Shown here piece by piece: positions 34,131 to 42,864 of a stretch of 64,000 nt of DNA (its first letter is position 1; every line of letters begins with the position of its first letter). A program made the translations under genes and the position numbers. The notes under the pieces were generated by a model. It saw only the letters and a list, made by a program, of their open reading frames with translations. It did no database searches and was not told the origin of the DNA. This DNA is from an uncultured Muribaculum sp. (lineage in GTDB: Bacteria > Bacteroidota > Bacteroidia > Bacteroidales > Muribaculaceae), in assembly GCA_910578785.1 (NCBI GenBank), contig CAJTSJ010000009.1, positions 1 through 64,000 of the forward strand, written 5' to 3'.

Positions 34131-35588
34131 ATGGAAAAACGAATCAAGACATTATATACGGTTACGATAGTAGCCATCGTCGGCTTCCTCGGGATGCAGA
34201 TGTATTGGCTGTATGGGCGCTATGAATATTCATTGATGGAATATGAACACCGTGCGGAAGCCATTATTGCCGATGTCTTATCTGAATATAATAGGGCGAG
34301 GACAAAAAAGGGGATTGCCAATATCAGTTCTTCCTACAGCATGAGCCAAGGCGTGGATTCTACCGGCCATTCGTCGCGTAAGGTGGTTGTTTCGTCGTCG
34401 GTAATAAGTGGACGTAAACTTTTAGGCATAAATGAAGAACGGCTATTGACGGAAGACGAAATGGAAAAACTGGCTGATCTCGTTACTGACAGCCTTTCTC
34501 GGGTCGAAGAGAAAAAACTTTCGATCGATGCATCTACGGCGCCTTCCGACGGGATTGCCTGGGCTGCAATGCGCAATTTTGATCTGGAGATTCAATCGCC
34601 CTTCACCATTCAGGGGGTCGACTCGTTGTTGAAGAAAGAAAATATCAATGCCAAAATCACATTGGCCATAACCGACAGCCTTATGTGGAAATCGGTCTCG
34701 AAGAGTCATGTGTCTTCGTTTAATCCTTGTTTTCAGGTTATCAGCCCTTATTCAGAACTCGAACGCAAAGCGGTGATAATCGATTGCCGGATTCCGACGG
34801 CTGACGTCATAATGGAAATGGGGTGGACCCTCATACTCGCTTTCGTCATATCGTTATTCCTTATTTTTTGCCTCATATGGCAAATCAAGACAATAGTGAA
34901 GCTGTCGCGCCTCGACAAAATGCGCAACAGCTTCATCACAACAATGATTCATGAGCTTAAACGTCCCATATCGACTTTGAAGATGTGCGTGTCGGGACTT
35001 GACAACAAGCAAATGGCGGACGACGCGGAGATACGTAAAGAATTACTGTCGGAGACACGTACGGCCCTTGACAATCTATCGGCCTACTTCTCGAAACTAC
35101 GAGACATCACCTTCAACAACGTTGAGCAGATTCCGCTCAATATCCGGAGCGTTAATCTGCATGACCTGTTTGACACAGTGGCCTCCGCAACTGTCCGGCC
35201 TTCGGGCAAGACAGTCGTGATTATGAATGGCATCGCTCCTGACTTTGTAGTCTCAGCCGACCGTTCGCATCTCTATAATATATTGAACAATCTTGTCGAG
35301 AATGCCGTCAAATATTCCGGCCATGAGGTGGAAATCAATGCCACAGCAAGCGTTAAAGATGCATTAGTGGAACTGATGGTACGAGACAACGGCAATGGCA
35401 TTCCGTCAGGCGATCTGAGGCATATATTCCTGCGGTTTTATCGTGGAAAGGCATCAGCCGGAGAGCAACCCGGAATGGGTCTCGGCCTGGCATACGTAAA
35501 GTTGCTTGTTGAGGCTCACGGGGGCGAAATATCGGTTGAAAGTTCCGAAGGTAGAGGCACATGTTTCACAATTAAGCTGCCGCAATGA
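34131..35588 (+). CDS. Sensor histidine kinase
   Basis: 485 aa. Membrane segments at about 9-27 (TVTIVAIVGFLGMQMYWLY) and about 227-250 (MGWTLILAFVISLFLIFCLI) enclose a periplasmic sensor of about 200 residues without a recognised fold. The H-box is TMIHELKRPISTLKMCVSG, the N-box NILNNLVENAVKYSG, and the G boxes DNGNGIP and GMGLGLAYVK are complete. It overlaps the response regulator gene by 4 bp and is divergent from the GLPGLI/receptor operon, so it probably senses the substrate or stress handled by that operon. Confidence 0.93.
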   Translation: MEKRIKTLYTVTIVAIVGFLGMQMYWLYGRYEYSLMEYEHRAEAIIADVLSEYNRARTKKGIANISSSYSMSQGVDSTGHSSRKVVVSSSVISGRKLLGINEERLLTEDEMEKLADLVTDSLSRVEEKKLSIDASTAPSDGIAWAAMRNFDLEIQSPFTIQGVDSLLKKENINAKITLAITDSLMWKSVSKSHVSSFNPCFQVISPYSELERKAVIIDCRIPTADVIMEMGWTLILAFVISLFLIFCLIWQIKTIVKLSRLDKMRNSFITTMIHELKRPISTLKMCVSGLDNKQMADDAEIRKELLSETRTALDNLSAYFSKLRDITFNNVEQIPLNIRSVNLHDLFDTVASATVRPSGKTVVIMNGIAPDFVVSADRSHLYNILNNLVENAVKYSGHEVEINATASVKDALVELMVRDNGNGIPSGDLRHIFLRFYRGKASAGEQPGMGLGLAYVKLLVEAHGGEISVESSEGRGTCFTIKLPQ

Positions 35589-36268
35589 TGAAGCCTATAA
35601 AGATACTTCTGGTCGATGACGACCTTAAGAACTCGATGCTCCTCAAACGATTTATCGAGGCGGAAGGTTATGAGGCAATCTATGCCAACAACGGCAAGGT
35701 GGGGCTGGAGATGTACCGCGAAGAGCGTCCCGACCTGATACTGTTAGACATAAATATGCCCGAACTCGACGGATTCGAGATGGCGAGAATCATAAGACAG
35801 AATGACAAGCGGGTCATTATTTTCTTCCTCACCGACCGCACCGACAAGGTTGACCGCCTGCATGGATTTTCACTGAAAGGAAACGACTATATCCCTAAGC
35901 CGTTTTATCCCGAAGAACTGATGGCCAGGATAAACGAGCGGTTTGAGAGCATGACCGTTAATCAGGATGTCGAGTATCGGTTGGGCGATACAGTTTTCCG
36001 TCCCAATCTTTCCTCGCTGACCTATAAAGGCGAGACACACTCGCTGTCGGTGCGTCAGACCGAAATACTTCAGATGCTCGCCGAGAATATCGGCAACCCG
36101 GTGGAGCGCGATGTGATACTCGACAAGATATGGGGCGATTCGAGTTATTCCAACTCCCTGGCCCTCAACGTACAGATAACATATATCCGACGCCTTATCA
36201 CGGACCCTTCCGTCACAATCACATCCATCAAGAAGAGGGGCTACATTCTGTCGGTCGCCCGGCAGTGA
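35585..36268 (+). CDS. OmpR/PhoB-type response regulator
   Basis: 227 aa. Receiver domain with phospho-acceptor Asp in PDLILLDINMPELDGFEM (about residue 54), Thr in IIFFLTDRTDK, Lys in YIPKPF. C-terminal winged helix SLSVRQTEILQMLAENIGNP, then LALNVQITYIRRLI. Partner of the kinase at 34131. The second ATG at 35588 is an equally possible start. Confidence 0.94.
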   Translation: MMKPIKILLVDDDLKNSMLLKRFIEAEGYEAIYANNGKVGLEMYREERPDLILLDINMPELDGFEMARIIRQNDKRVIIFFLTDRTDKVDRLHGFSLKGNDYIPKPFYPEELMARINERFESMTVNQDVEYRLGDTVFRPNLSSLTYKGETHSLSVRQTEILQMLAENIGNPVERDVILDKIWGDSSYSNSLALNVQITYIRRLITDPSVTITSIKKRGYILSVARQ

Positions 36269-36296
36269 GTATAGAATCGGGGCGTAATCAGTCCAT

Positions 36297-36866
36297 TCAC
36301 GGCAAAACTTGTCGACCCGCTTCTAAAATCCGAATGTTTTCCGGGATAAACTCGAACTCATCGCAATGGTCGTCGTCGGCTTTTAGTCCGAAGGTTAATT
36401 CGCAGGGCTTACGGTCGGTAGATCCACCTTTCAAATTAACATAAAGGGTATTTCCCTTGATTTCAAAACTATAGTAAGGGCTGCAGACCTTGCCTTCAGA
36501 CAGACTTCCGGTATTTTCAGGATTAGTCATCCAAGGCAACTCGGGAGTCCCGTCGTCGGGATGCGGAGATTGCGATATATCCGTAGCGCCTATCATGCGC
36601 ATTTCGACAAATTCAAGCTCGGAGAAATTAGTGCATTTTATCTCGTAGGAACAATCGGTCAGGGGAAAAAATATGTAGTGCCTTTGCCGGCCGTTGTAAA
36701 GTAGCTTCGTATTCAGTTCAACGTTGGCAGTCCACTGCATGAATTCCGGTTCCGGAACGGGGTCATCCTCTTTCTTACTGTCGGAATCGCACGACACAGT
36801 CAATACAACAAGAACCGAGAGGATAGTAATCCGAAAAACTATTGAGTATAAGTGTGATGATTTCAT
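36297..36866 (-). CDS. Small lipoprotein of unknown function
   Basis: 189 aa. Lipobox VLVVLTVSC with Cys at about 26, then an acidic Ser/Asp linker (DSDSKKEDDPVPEPE) and a beta-rich domain containing three Cys residues. Not recognised. ATGA overlap with the Spi-like gene upstream means the two are co-translated. In some Bacteroides C10 protease loci, small lipoproteins accompany Spi-type inhibitors, so a partner role is possible. Confidence 0.75.
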   Translation of the reverse strand: MKSSHLYSIVFRITILSVLVVLTVSCDSDSKKEDDPVPEPEFMQWTANVELNTKLLYNGRQRHYIFFPLTDCSYEIKCTNFSELEFVEMRMIGATDISQSPHPDDGTPELPWMTNPENTGSLSEGKVCSPYYSFEIKGNTLYVNLKGGSTDRKPCELTFGLKADDDHCDEFEFIPENIRILEAGRQVLP

Positions 36867-37321
36867 AACACTATCTTTGAAAGTATATATTTCGTAAGAT
36901 TATAATAGCTTAAGAAAGCTGGAGGAAGCGACTCCATAGCACGCGGATTGAAATATCCACAATCGCTGACAACAAATACAGGATTCTCAAAACCTTTCTT
37001 CGCGGCAACAATAGAAAATCCTGAATCCTTGGTATAATTGATGACATATAATAACGTATCGGATTTGAAAGCACCCGCACGAGAAACCTGTGGCAAATCA
37101 TCTGTAGTCACGACAAAAACGTCGCCCACTTCGTTATTGCTTCTTGATTTTATTCCATTAATGGCGTTATTCGAGAATCCAGATGCGATTCTTATCGCCT
37201 CATCTGCGGTTATAACCGATGAAGAATGGGATGGAAGCACAGATTCCGCAATGTCCAATTCTGAACATGCGAACAATAATAGTCCTAATATTAGGTAACA
37301 AAAGTAAATTTTTTCATACAA
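36863..37321 (-). CDS. Stand-alone Spi-like prodomain lipoprotein (C10 protease inhibitor type)
   Basis: 152 aa. Lipobox ILGLLLFAC with Cys19. The rest looks like the prodomain of streptopain-type C10 peptidases: VITADEAIRIASGF near the start, LLYVINYTKDSGFSIVAAKK and FVVSDCGYFNP in the middle, and PPAFLSYYNLTKYI at the end. No peptidase domain follows: the catalytic Cys and His are absent and the next gene is another lipoprotein. Either it is a dedicated inhibitor, as described for bfi-type genes of B. fragilis, or a protease that lost its catalytic half. It has a strong own promoter, which favours a working gene. Confidence 0.7.
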   Translation of the reverse strand: MYEKIYFCYLILGLLLFACSELDIAESVLPSHSSSVITADEAIRIASGFSNNAINGIKSRSNNEVGDVFVVTTDDLPQVSRAGAFKSDTLLYVINYTKDSGFSIVAAKKGFENPVFVVSDCGYFNPRAMESLPPAFLSYYNLTKYILSKIVL

Positions 37322-37348
37322 GCAGATTTTGGTTTAAACTGATTTTTG

Positions 37349-37378
37349 CAAAAATAAATATAATTATTAATATTGCAA
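37349..37378 (-). promoter_or_regulatory. Promoter of the Spi-like/lipoprotein pair
   Basis: On the minus strand TTG (37378-37376), 19-bp spacer, -7 box TATTTTTG (37356-37349). Leader of about 21 nt. Confidence 0.6.
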
Positions 37379-37467
37379 AATTTATTACATAAAAGTGCGG
37401 TAAAAAATTACAGGAAAGTTTTTCAATGATAAGCGGGGGCATGCCGCATAATCTAAAGTCGGGTAGA

Positions 37468-37497
37468 TTGCTCTTTGGAGATTAGTTCGTATCTTTG
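37468..37497 (+). promoter_or_regulatory. Promoter of the Fur-family gene
   Basis: TTG (37468-37470), 19-bp spacer, -7 box TATCTTTG (37490-37497). The start near 37504 rules out the TTG codon at 37475 and supports ATG 37523. An AT-rich imperfect palindrome around the start site (TGCATATATAATGCA) could be the autoregulatory operator. Confidence 0.7.
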
Positions 37498-37522
37498 CAT
37501 ATATAATGCAGAATTATACTTC

Positions 37523-37939
37523 ATGGATATAGACCCGGTAACCATTCTTGAGAGTTGCGGCATAAAGCCGACAGTCAATAGAATTCTTGTAGTGAAAGAA
37601 CTGGCTAAATCGTCGCGCCCGGTCAATCTGGCTTATTTAGAGGCCGAACTGTGTACGATGGACAAGGCGAGCATCTTCCGCGTACTTGAACTTTTGGCTG
37701 AAAAGGACGTGGTGCATGTCATTGAAGACGGTAGCCGTTCGCTTAAATATGAGCTTTGCCAGGGTGGGGCCAGCCATAGTCTCTCGGACCAGCATGTGCA
37801 TTTTTATTGCGACAGCTGCAAGGAGACGTTTTGCTTTGAGTCGGTAAAGATTCCTGTGATTGACATTCCCGACGGATTCCGGCCCCGAGCTGTCAATTAT
37901 GTCCTGAAGGGGCTGTGTCCGAAGTGCGGAGCGAAATGA
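37523..37939 (+). CDS. Fur-family metal-responsive repressor
   Basis: 138 aa. Winged helix (GIKPTVNRILVVKELAKSSR, DKASIFRVLELLAEKDVVHV) and the C-terminal metal domain HVHFYCDSCKETFCFES with two CxxC structural zinc motifs (CDSC and CPKC near the end). Fur, Zur and PerR cannot be separated with certainty, but a TonB receptor with a His-rich tail directly downstream favours a zinc- or similar metal-responsive Zur-like role. The product is short, as usual for Bacteroidetes members. Confidence 0.88.
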   Translation: MDIDPVTILESCGIKPTVNRILVVKELAKSSRPVNLAYLEAELCTMDKASIFRVLELLAEKDVVHVIEDGSRSLKYELCQGGASHSLSDQHVHFYCDSCKETFCFESVKIPVIDIPDGFRPRAVNYVLKGLCPKCGAK

Positions 37940-38036
37940 CTTCAGGGCAAATTCGCGTCCTGCCGTAGGGCGGTCAAGAAGAAATTTTCTTGATTCTGCC
38001 TAAAAAGTTTGTAACCCGGTTGCACTTAGGTTGTGG

Positions 38037-38044
38037 TAACTTTG
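38037..38044 (+). promoter_or_regulatory. -7 box of the metal TonB receptor gene
   Basis: TAACTTTG, 25 bp before ATG 38070. The nearest TTTG upstream (38008-38011) is 25 bp away, more than usual. Confidence 0.5.
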
Positions 38045-38069
38045 CAATCGGAAAAAATTAAATATAATT

Positions 38070-40535
38070 ATGGAGATGAAATTACCAATAGCTCTGGCGG
38101 CCGCCGTGATGATTGCCGGCAATGCTTATGCCGACGGCAATATCATCGGTTCGGTCTTTAGTAAGAATACATCTGAACCTATTGATTACGCTAATGTCGT
38201 TCTTGTCAATTCAGAGACGGGAACGCCTCTGCCCATCGGGACCATGACTGACGAGAACGGTCGGTTTATCATTAAGAATGCGCCTTCAGGAAAGTATATA
38301 GTGCGGTTCAGCAACATCGGCAGCGTCGGACAGGAACGCGAAGTGACAGTGGACAACGGCGAGATCAACCTTGGCCGGATTGAGCTTGCCGACGACTCCA
38401 AGTTGCTTCAGGAGGTTGTCGTGACCGGACAGAAAAGCCAGATGTCGGTCAATACCGAGCGCAGAGTGTTTAACGTAAGTTCCAGCATTGCCTCTACGGG
38501 TGCGTCCGCCGATGAACTGTTGGCCGCCGTACCGTCTGTCGACGTCAACCACGACGGCGACATATCGCTGCGCGGCAACTCGGACGTGATGGTGTGGATA
38601 AACGGCAAGGAGATGGGCATGAACGCCGACAACCGCGCGCAGCTGCTCCGTCAGATTCCGGCCGAGACCGTCGAAAGCATCGAGGTGATGACCAATCCGT
38701 CGTCAAAACATGGCACGGAAGGCACGGCCGGTATTATCAACATCCGTCTCAAGGAGGATCACCGCCACGGATATTTCGGCAATGCCGACGCGAGTATCGA
38801 CACCCGCGGCACGGCCAATGCCAATTTTAATATTAACTACAATGAGGGCAAGTTCGAGTCGTTTGCCGGTATCGGACTGAAGTCGCAGCATAATCCGGGC
38901 GGAGTTACATCGCGCCGCTCCTACGACGACGGTTATTATCTCAACTCCGACGGCGACAACAAGAAACATGAAAACAGCGCTTTCCTTCGACTCGGCACCA
39001 ATTTCCGTCCAGATGAGAACAACACTCTGTACATTAGTGCCATAGGAACACTTGGACATAAGTGGGGAAACACTACCACCACCCACTTGAGCAATCTTCC
39101 GGGGTTGTGGAAGAGCAACGTGAACCGTTCGCACGAAAGTGGCGACACCCGAGGCGCCAACATAATGGTAGGCTATAAGCATACGTTCGGCACTGACCAC
39201 CACATTGACATGAACGTCAGCTACAACGTGTGGCAGGGCCCCAACGACAACCGCTTTCACGAAAATGAGACATGGGCCGACGGTTCGGAAGGTTCTATCT
39301 GGCAAAGCCAGCATCAGGATGTTAAGATCAACAACTGGGAAGCGGCCATCGACTACAGCAACATGTTTTTGCCTTGGCTTCGCTTCGAAGCGGGCTACAA
39401 AGGCAACTACAACCATGAAAACAGCCCGGCATCGTACTCCTCGGGTCCATCGGCCGATGACCTTTCGCCGATGAACCATCTTTACAACCGGTTCAAGTAT
39501 GATACCGACATTTCGGCCCTGTATGTCAACTTTTCCGGCCATTATGACCGCGTGACTTTCTCTGCAGGTCTTCGCGGCGAGGCATGGCAGATACGCACGC
39601 GATCTCTTGGCTACGGACAGACCGACGGTGACGTGCCGCAGTTCAAGAAGAATGACTTTGCTCTCTTCCCCTCGGCATCGATAGGGTGGTCGTTTCTTGG
39701 CGACAACGAACTTAAGCTGGCTTATTCGCGCCGCATACGCCGCCCCTTCGGCCCGCAGCTCAACACATTCGAGAACATCTCCGACCCTTCGGAGGTACAT
39801 CTGGGTAATCCGGAAATCCTGCCGGAATACAGCAATGCCGTCGAGCTGACTTATATTAAAAACTGGAGCGACCACATGCTTTCCGTTTCGGGTTATCTGC
39901 GATCCAATACCGACATGATAAGCCATGTCAGCTTCCTTGCTCCAATGGCTTCCGATCCGAACGTCAACACGATGTACTACGGACATGCCAACGTGGGCAA
40001 TATGCTCAACACCGGCGTGGAAATCATATCGCGCAATACGTTGTTCGGCAAGCTTACGCTGACCACTACGGTCAATCTCTATAACAGCCGTCTGAAAGCC
40101 TGGAACGCCAACTATCCGCTTCATGGCGGGGTCTATCCTGTTCATGGCGACAAGCAAGACCGCTTCGTGTGGGATGTAAGGTGCATGGCGTCGTTGCGTC
40201 TGCCGTGGAACATGACTTTCCAGGCCACGGGACGCTACAATTCGCGCCGTGTCACAGCCCAGGGCACGGTGGAGCCTGACTGGGATGTGGAGGCAGGGCT
40301 GCGCAAGAACATCGGGGCGTGGGGCATATCGCTCATGTTCAAGGATATTTTCGACTCCAAAAAGACCCACGACATCCTGTACGGCAACGGATATACACAG
40401 TCGATAAGCAAGTGGTCGGGAGGCCGTACGCTGAGGCTTGCGGTGACCTATACATTCGGTAAGACTCATGAACACGGACATGACCACCACAACCACATCA
40501 ACACCGGCGGATACGGCGAGGAGCATCAGCATTAG
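38070..40535 (+). CDS. TonB-dependent outer membrane receptor with His-rich C-terminus
   Basis: 821 aa. Signal peptide MKLPIALAAAVMIAGNAYA, carboxypeptidase-regulatory-like domain (about 22-105, IIGSVFSKNTSEPIDYANVV), plug (about 110-225, LLQEVVVTGQKSQMSVNTER, VESIEVMTNPSSKHGTEGTA) and barrel. The last about 22 residues carry at least eight His (THEHGHDHHNHINTGGYGEE), a metal-chelating tail after the last beta strand and so unusual for a TonB receptor. With a Fur-family repressor 130 bp upstream this suggests zinc, nickel, cobalt or copper uptake. No lipoprotein or inner membrane transporter follows. Confidence 0.9.
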   Translation: MEMKLPIALAAAVMIAGNAYADGNIIGSVFSKNTSEPIDYANVVLVNSETGTPLPIGTMTDENGRFIIKNAPSGKYIVRFSNIGSVGQEREVTVDNGEINLGRIELADDSKLLQEVVVTGQKSQMSVNTERRVFNVSSSIASTGASADELLAAVPSVDVNHDGDISLRGNSDVMVWINGKEMGMNADNRAQLLRQIPAETVESIEVMTNPSSKHGTEGTAGIINIRLKEDHRHGYFGNADASIDTRGTANANFNINYNEGKFESFAGIGLKSQHNPGGVTSRRSYDDGYYLNSDGDNKKHENSAFLRLGTNFRPDENNTLYISAIGTLGHKWGNTTTTHLSNLPGLWKSNVNRSHESGDTRGANIMVGYKHTFGTDHHIDMNVSYNVWQGPNDNRFHENETWADGSEGSIWQSQHQDVKINNWEAAIDYSNMFLPWLRFEAGYKGNYNHENSPASYSSGPSADDLSPMNHLYNRFKYDTDISALYVNFSGHYDRVTFSAGLRGEAWQIRTRSLGYGQTDGDVPQFKKNDFALFPSASIGWSFLGDNELKLAYSRRIRRPFGPQLNTFENISDPSEVHLGNPEILPEYSNAVELTYIKNWSDHMLSVSGYLRSNTDMISHVSFLAPMASDPNVNTMYYGHANVGNMLNTGVEIISRNTLFGKLTLTTTVNLYNSRLKAWNANYPLHGGVYPVHGDKQDRFVWDVRCMASLRLPWNMTFQATGRYNSRRVTAQGTVEPDWDVEAGLRKNIGAWGISLMFKDIFDSKKTHDILYGNGYTQSISKWSGGRTLRLAVTYTFGKTHEHGHDHHNHINTGGYGEEHQH

Positions 40536-40587
40536 GCCGTAGACGGGTGCTTGCGGGGCACTGTAGCTGTAAAATGACAAATGTATA

Positions 40588-40630
40588 GCCGGAGATTGGC
40601 GTGAAACGCCGGTCTCCGGCTTGGTTTTTA
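40588..40630 (+). terminator. Terminator after the metal receptor gene
   Basis: GCCGGAGA (40588-40595) pairs with TCTCCGGC (40613-40620), an inner TGGCG/CGCC extension and loop TGAAA, then TTGGTTTTTA. Confidence 0.85.
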
Positions 40631-40661
40631 AGGCAATATAAATGTTATATTTTGTTAAAAT

Positions 40662-40670
40662 GGGGGGGGG
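40662..40670. repeat. Run of nine G in the intergenic region
   Basis: Homopolymeric tract in otherwise AT-rich DNA between the terminator and the promoter of the exporter operon (433-bp gap). No gene is visible in the gap. Confidence 0.9.
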
Positions 40671-40790
40671 TGATTTTATAATTGTTGTACGATGGATTTT
40701 ATTTAATTTTGTGGGCGTTTAGTTTAAGACGCTTGTAGACGAAGTTGGGAGAATATTTATAGAGGAATCCAAAATTTTTTTTGAAATATT

Positions 40791-40822
40791 TTTGGCGGAT
40801 AAAAAATATTGTCATAATTTTG
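40791..40822 (+). promoter_or_regulatory. Promoter of the MacAB/TolC-type operon
   Basis: TTTG (40791-40794), exactly 20 bp, -7 box TAATTTTG (40815-40822). Immediately followed by the operator-like sequence at 40825-40846. Leader of about 140 nt. Confidence 0.75.
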
Positions 40823-40824
40823 CA

Positions 40825-40846
40825 GTGTACTACTATCCTAATACAC
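40825..40846. promoter_or_regulatory. Operator-like inverted repeat, predicted GntR/YtrA site 1
   Basis: Starts GTGTACTA and ends TAATACAC (22 bp, imperfect palindrome). 20 of 22 bases match the site at 46791-46812, and both follow TTTGCA at the -7 box. Predicted binding site of the GntR protein encoded at 48450. Confidence 0.65.
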
Positions 40847-40968
40847 TAAAAAGGATAGATGTAAAAAAAATTAGTTGCCGCTGCAACTTTACAGGCAGTG
40901 GATGCATCTGATATAAGAAACCAATTATAAGAGGGAGGCCGGGCAGACGGCTTCGGAAAAAGTAAGAA

Positions 40969-41625
40969 ATGATACATCTTAAAGACATCAACAAAACCTA
41001 TCCGGGCGCGGTGCCGCTGCACGTGCTCAAGGGAATCAATCTGGATGTGGCCCGAGGTGAGCTTGTAGCCATAATGGGTGCTTCCGGATCCGGGAAATCA
41101 ACGTTGCTCAACATTCTCGGCATACTCGACAACTACGATACCGGCGAATACATACTCGACAACACCGTCATAAAGGACCTGAGCGAGAACCGGGCTGCGG
41201 AGTTGCGCAACCGGCTGATAGGCTTCGTGTTCCAGTCTTTTAACCTGATTAACTATAAGAATGCCATGGAGAATGTGGCGTTGCCTCTGTTCTATCAAGG
41301 CGTGTCTCGACGTAAGCGCAATGCCATGGCTATCGAACAGCTTGACCGCATGGGGCTTAAGGACTGGGCCCATCACTTGCCGAGCGAGCTTTCCGGCGGA
41401 CAGAAGCAGCGCGTGGCCATAGCCCGTTCGCTGATTACGAATCCGGCCATAATCCTTGCTGACGAGCCTACCGGCGCGCTCGACAGCAAGACTTCGGTCG
41501 AGGTGATGAAGATATTCCGCCAGCTCAACCAGGAGGGTATGACTATACTTATCGTGACCCACGACCCGAATGTGGGAGCGCAGACAGACAGAGTGATACG
41601 CATATCGGACGGTGTCATAATTTAG
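40969..41625 (+). CDS. ABC transporter ATPase, MacB/LolD type
   Basis: 218 aa. Walker A GASGSGKST, Q-loop VFQSFNL, signature LSGGQKQR, Walker B IILADEPTGAL, switch His in IVTHDPNVG. The stand-alone ATPase energises the two FtsX-type permeases that follow. First gene of a five-gene exporter operon. Confidence 0.94.
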   Translation: MIHLKDINKTYPGAVPLHVLKGINLDVARGELVAIMGASGSGKSTLLNILGILDNYDTGEYILDNTVIKDLSENRAAELRNRLIGFVFQSFNLINYKNAMENVALPLFYQGVSRRKRNAMAIEQLDRMGLKDWAHHLPSELSGGQKQRVAIARSLITNPAIILADEPTGALDSKTSVEVMKIFRQLNQEGMTILIVTHDPNVGAQTDRVIRISDGVII

Positions 41626-41639
41626 TAGGGGGCAGGGTT

Positions 41640-42860
41640 ATGTTTGATCTTTTCAACGAAATATGGCAGACGATGTGCACCAGCAAGCTCCGCACGGCCT
41701 TGACCGGTCTGGCGGTGGCGTGGGGCATATTCATGCTCATCATACTGGTCGGCCTGGCGCACGGCATCATCAATGCCTTCAACGATACACCGATGGCCAC
41801 GACCAACAATATGGTCCAGGTGTGGCCGGGACGTGCCTCCTTGCCTTACGACGGACTCCAGCAAGGCCGTTATGTGCCTCTGAAGAGGGGCAATCTGGAT
41901 GCCATCGAGACAGAAAACCGCGACCGTGTAATCGTAGCCATGGCTGAGGTCAGTTCCGGGGCTGCTACCATATCGACGGCCCGCGACTATGTGTCGACAA
42001 GCTATCGCGGTGTATACCCCGGTGCGCAGAAGCGGGAGAACATCGAGATGGCCGAAGGTCGGTTTATCAACGACATGGACCTCGAGGGGAAGCGTAAGGT
42101 GATAGTGCTCGACGCGCGTACTGTCGACTTGCTTTTCGGCCGCAGGAGCGATGCCGTGGGCAGTTTTGTCAAAGTCAATGACTTGTCGTTTAAGGTGGTA
42201 GGCTACTATGACAGCGAATGGCGCACGTCGATTTACGTGCCTTATACTACGGCATGGGCGCTGTCGGGCTACAATGACAATATAAACACGATTATTGTCG
42301 AGACCAAAGGGCTTAAGACGCAGGAGGATGCCGACAACCTCGACAACAGCATACGCGCCACTCTCGGCAAGGCTAACCGCCACAATGCCGATGACCAGGG
42401 GGCCGTCTGGCTCTGGAACCGCTTCTCGAGCTATCTGTCGGCGCTCGAAGCCCAGAACATATTGAACATAACGATGTGGGTAATCGGCCTGTTGACATTG
42501 ATTACCGGCATAGTAGGAGTGAGCAACATCATGTTCGTGTCGGTGCGCGAACGCACCCATGAGATAGGCATACGCCGCGCTATCGGAGCCAAACCGCGCA
42601 ACATTCTCACTCAGGTCATCGTGGAGAGCGTGGTGCTGACGTCGGTGTTCGGCTATGTCGGCATAATTCTCGGAACAATAGGCACCGAGATTCTGTCGGA
42701 ATACTTTGCTGACACGGAATTCATACGCAATCCTACCGTCGACCTGTCGCTCGCCATCGAGGTGATGCTGGTGTTGATAATATCCGGTGCGATGGCCGGA
42801 ATATTCCCGGCTTTGCGTGCATTGAAAATACGCCCGGTCGAGGCGCTTAGAACTGAATAA
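41640..42860 (+). CDS. MacB-like FtsX-domain ABC permease 1
   Basis: 406 aa. One N-terminal helix (LRTALTGLAVAWGIFMLIIL), a periplasmic MacB core domain (about 50-270) and three C-terminal helices with the FtsX motif GVSNIMFVSVRERTHEIGIR, RRAIGAKPRNI. Forms a mechanotransmission-type exporter, not an importer. Most likely heterodimerises with the next permease (4 bp apart). Confidence 0.93.
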   Translation: MFDLFNEIWQTMCTSKLRTALTGLAVAWGIFMLIILVGLAHGIINAFNDTPMATTNNMVQVWPGRASLPYDGLQQGRYVPLKRGNLDAIETENRDRVIVAMAEVSSGAATISTARDYVSTSYRGVYPGAQKRENIEMAEGRFINDMDLEGKRKVIVLDARTVDLLFGRRSDAVGSFVKVNDLSFKVVGYYDSEWRTSIYVPYTTAWALSGYNDNINTIIVETKGLKTQEDADNLDNSIRATLGKANRHNADDQGAVWLWNRFSSYLSALEAQNILNITMWVIGLLTLITGIVGVSNIMFVSVRERTHEIGIRRAIGAKPRNILTQVIVESVVLTSVFGYVGIILGTIGTEILSEYFADTEFIRNPTVDLSLAIEVMLVLIISGAMAGIFPALRALKIRPVEALRTE

Positions 42861-42864
42861 GGCA

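Noticed and set aside
36863..37321. Complete C10 (streptopain-like) protease
   Set aside because: Only the prodomain is present; there is no catalytic Cys/His domain in this gene or the next.
38703..40580. 625-codon open frame on the minus strand
   Set aside because: It lies opposite a clear TonB receptor gene with full domain signatures; its translation has no recognisable domain and is a GC-driven mirror of the real gene.
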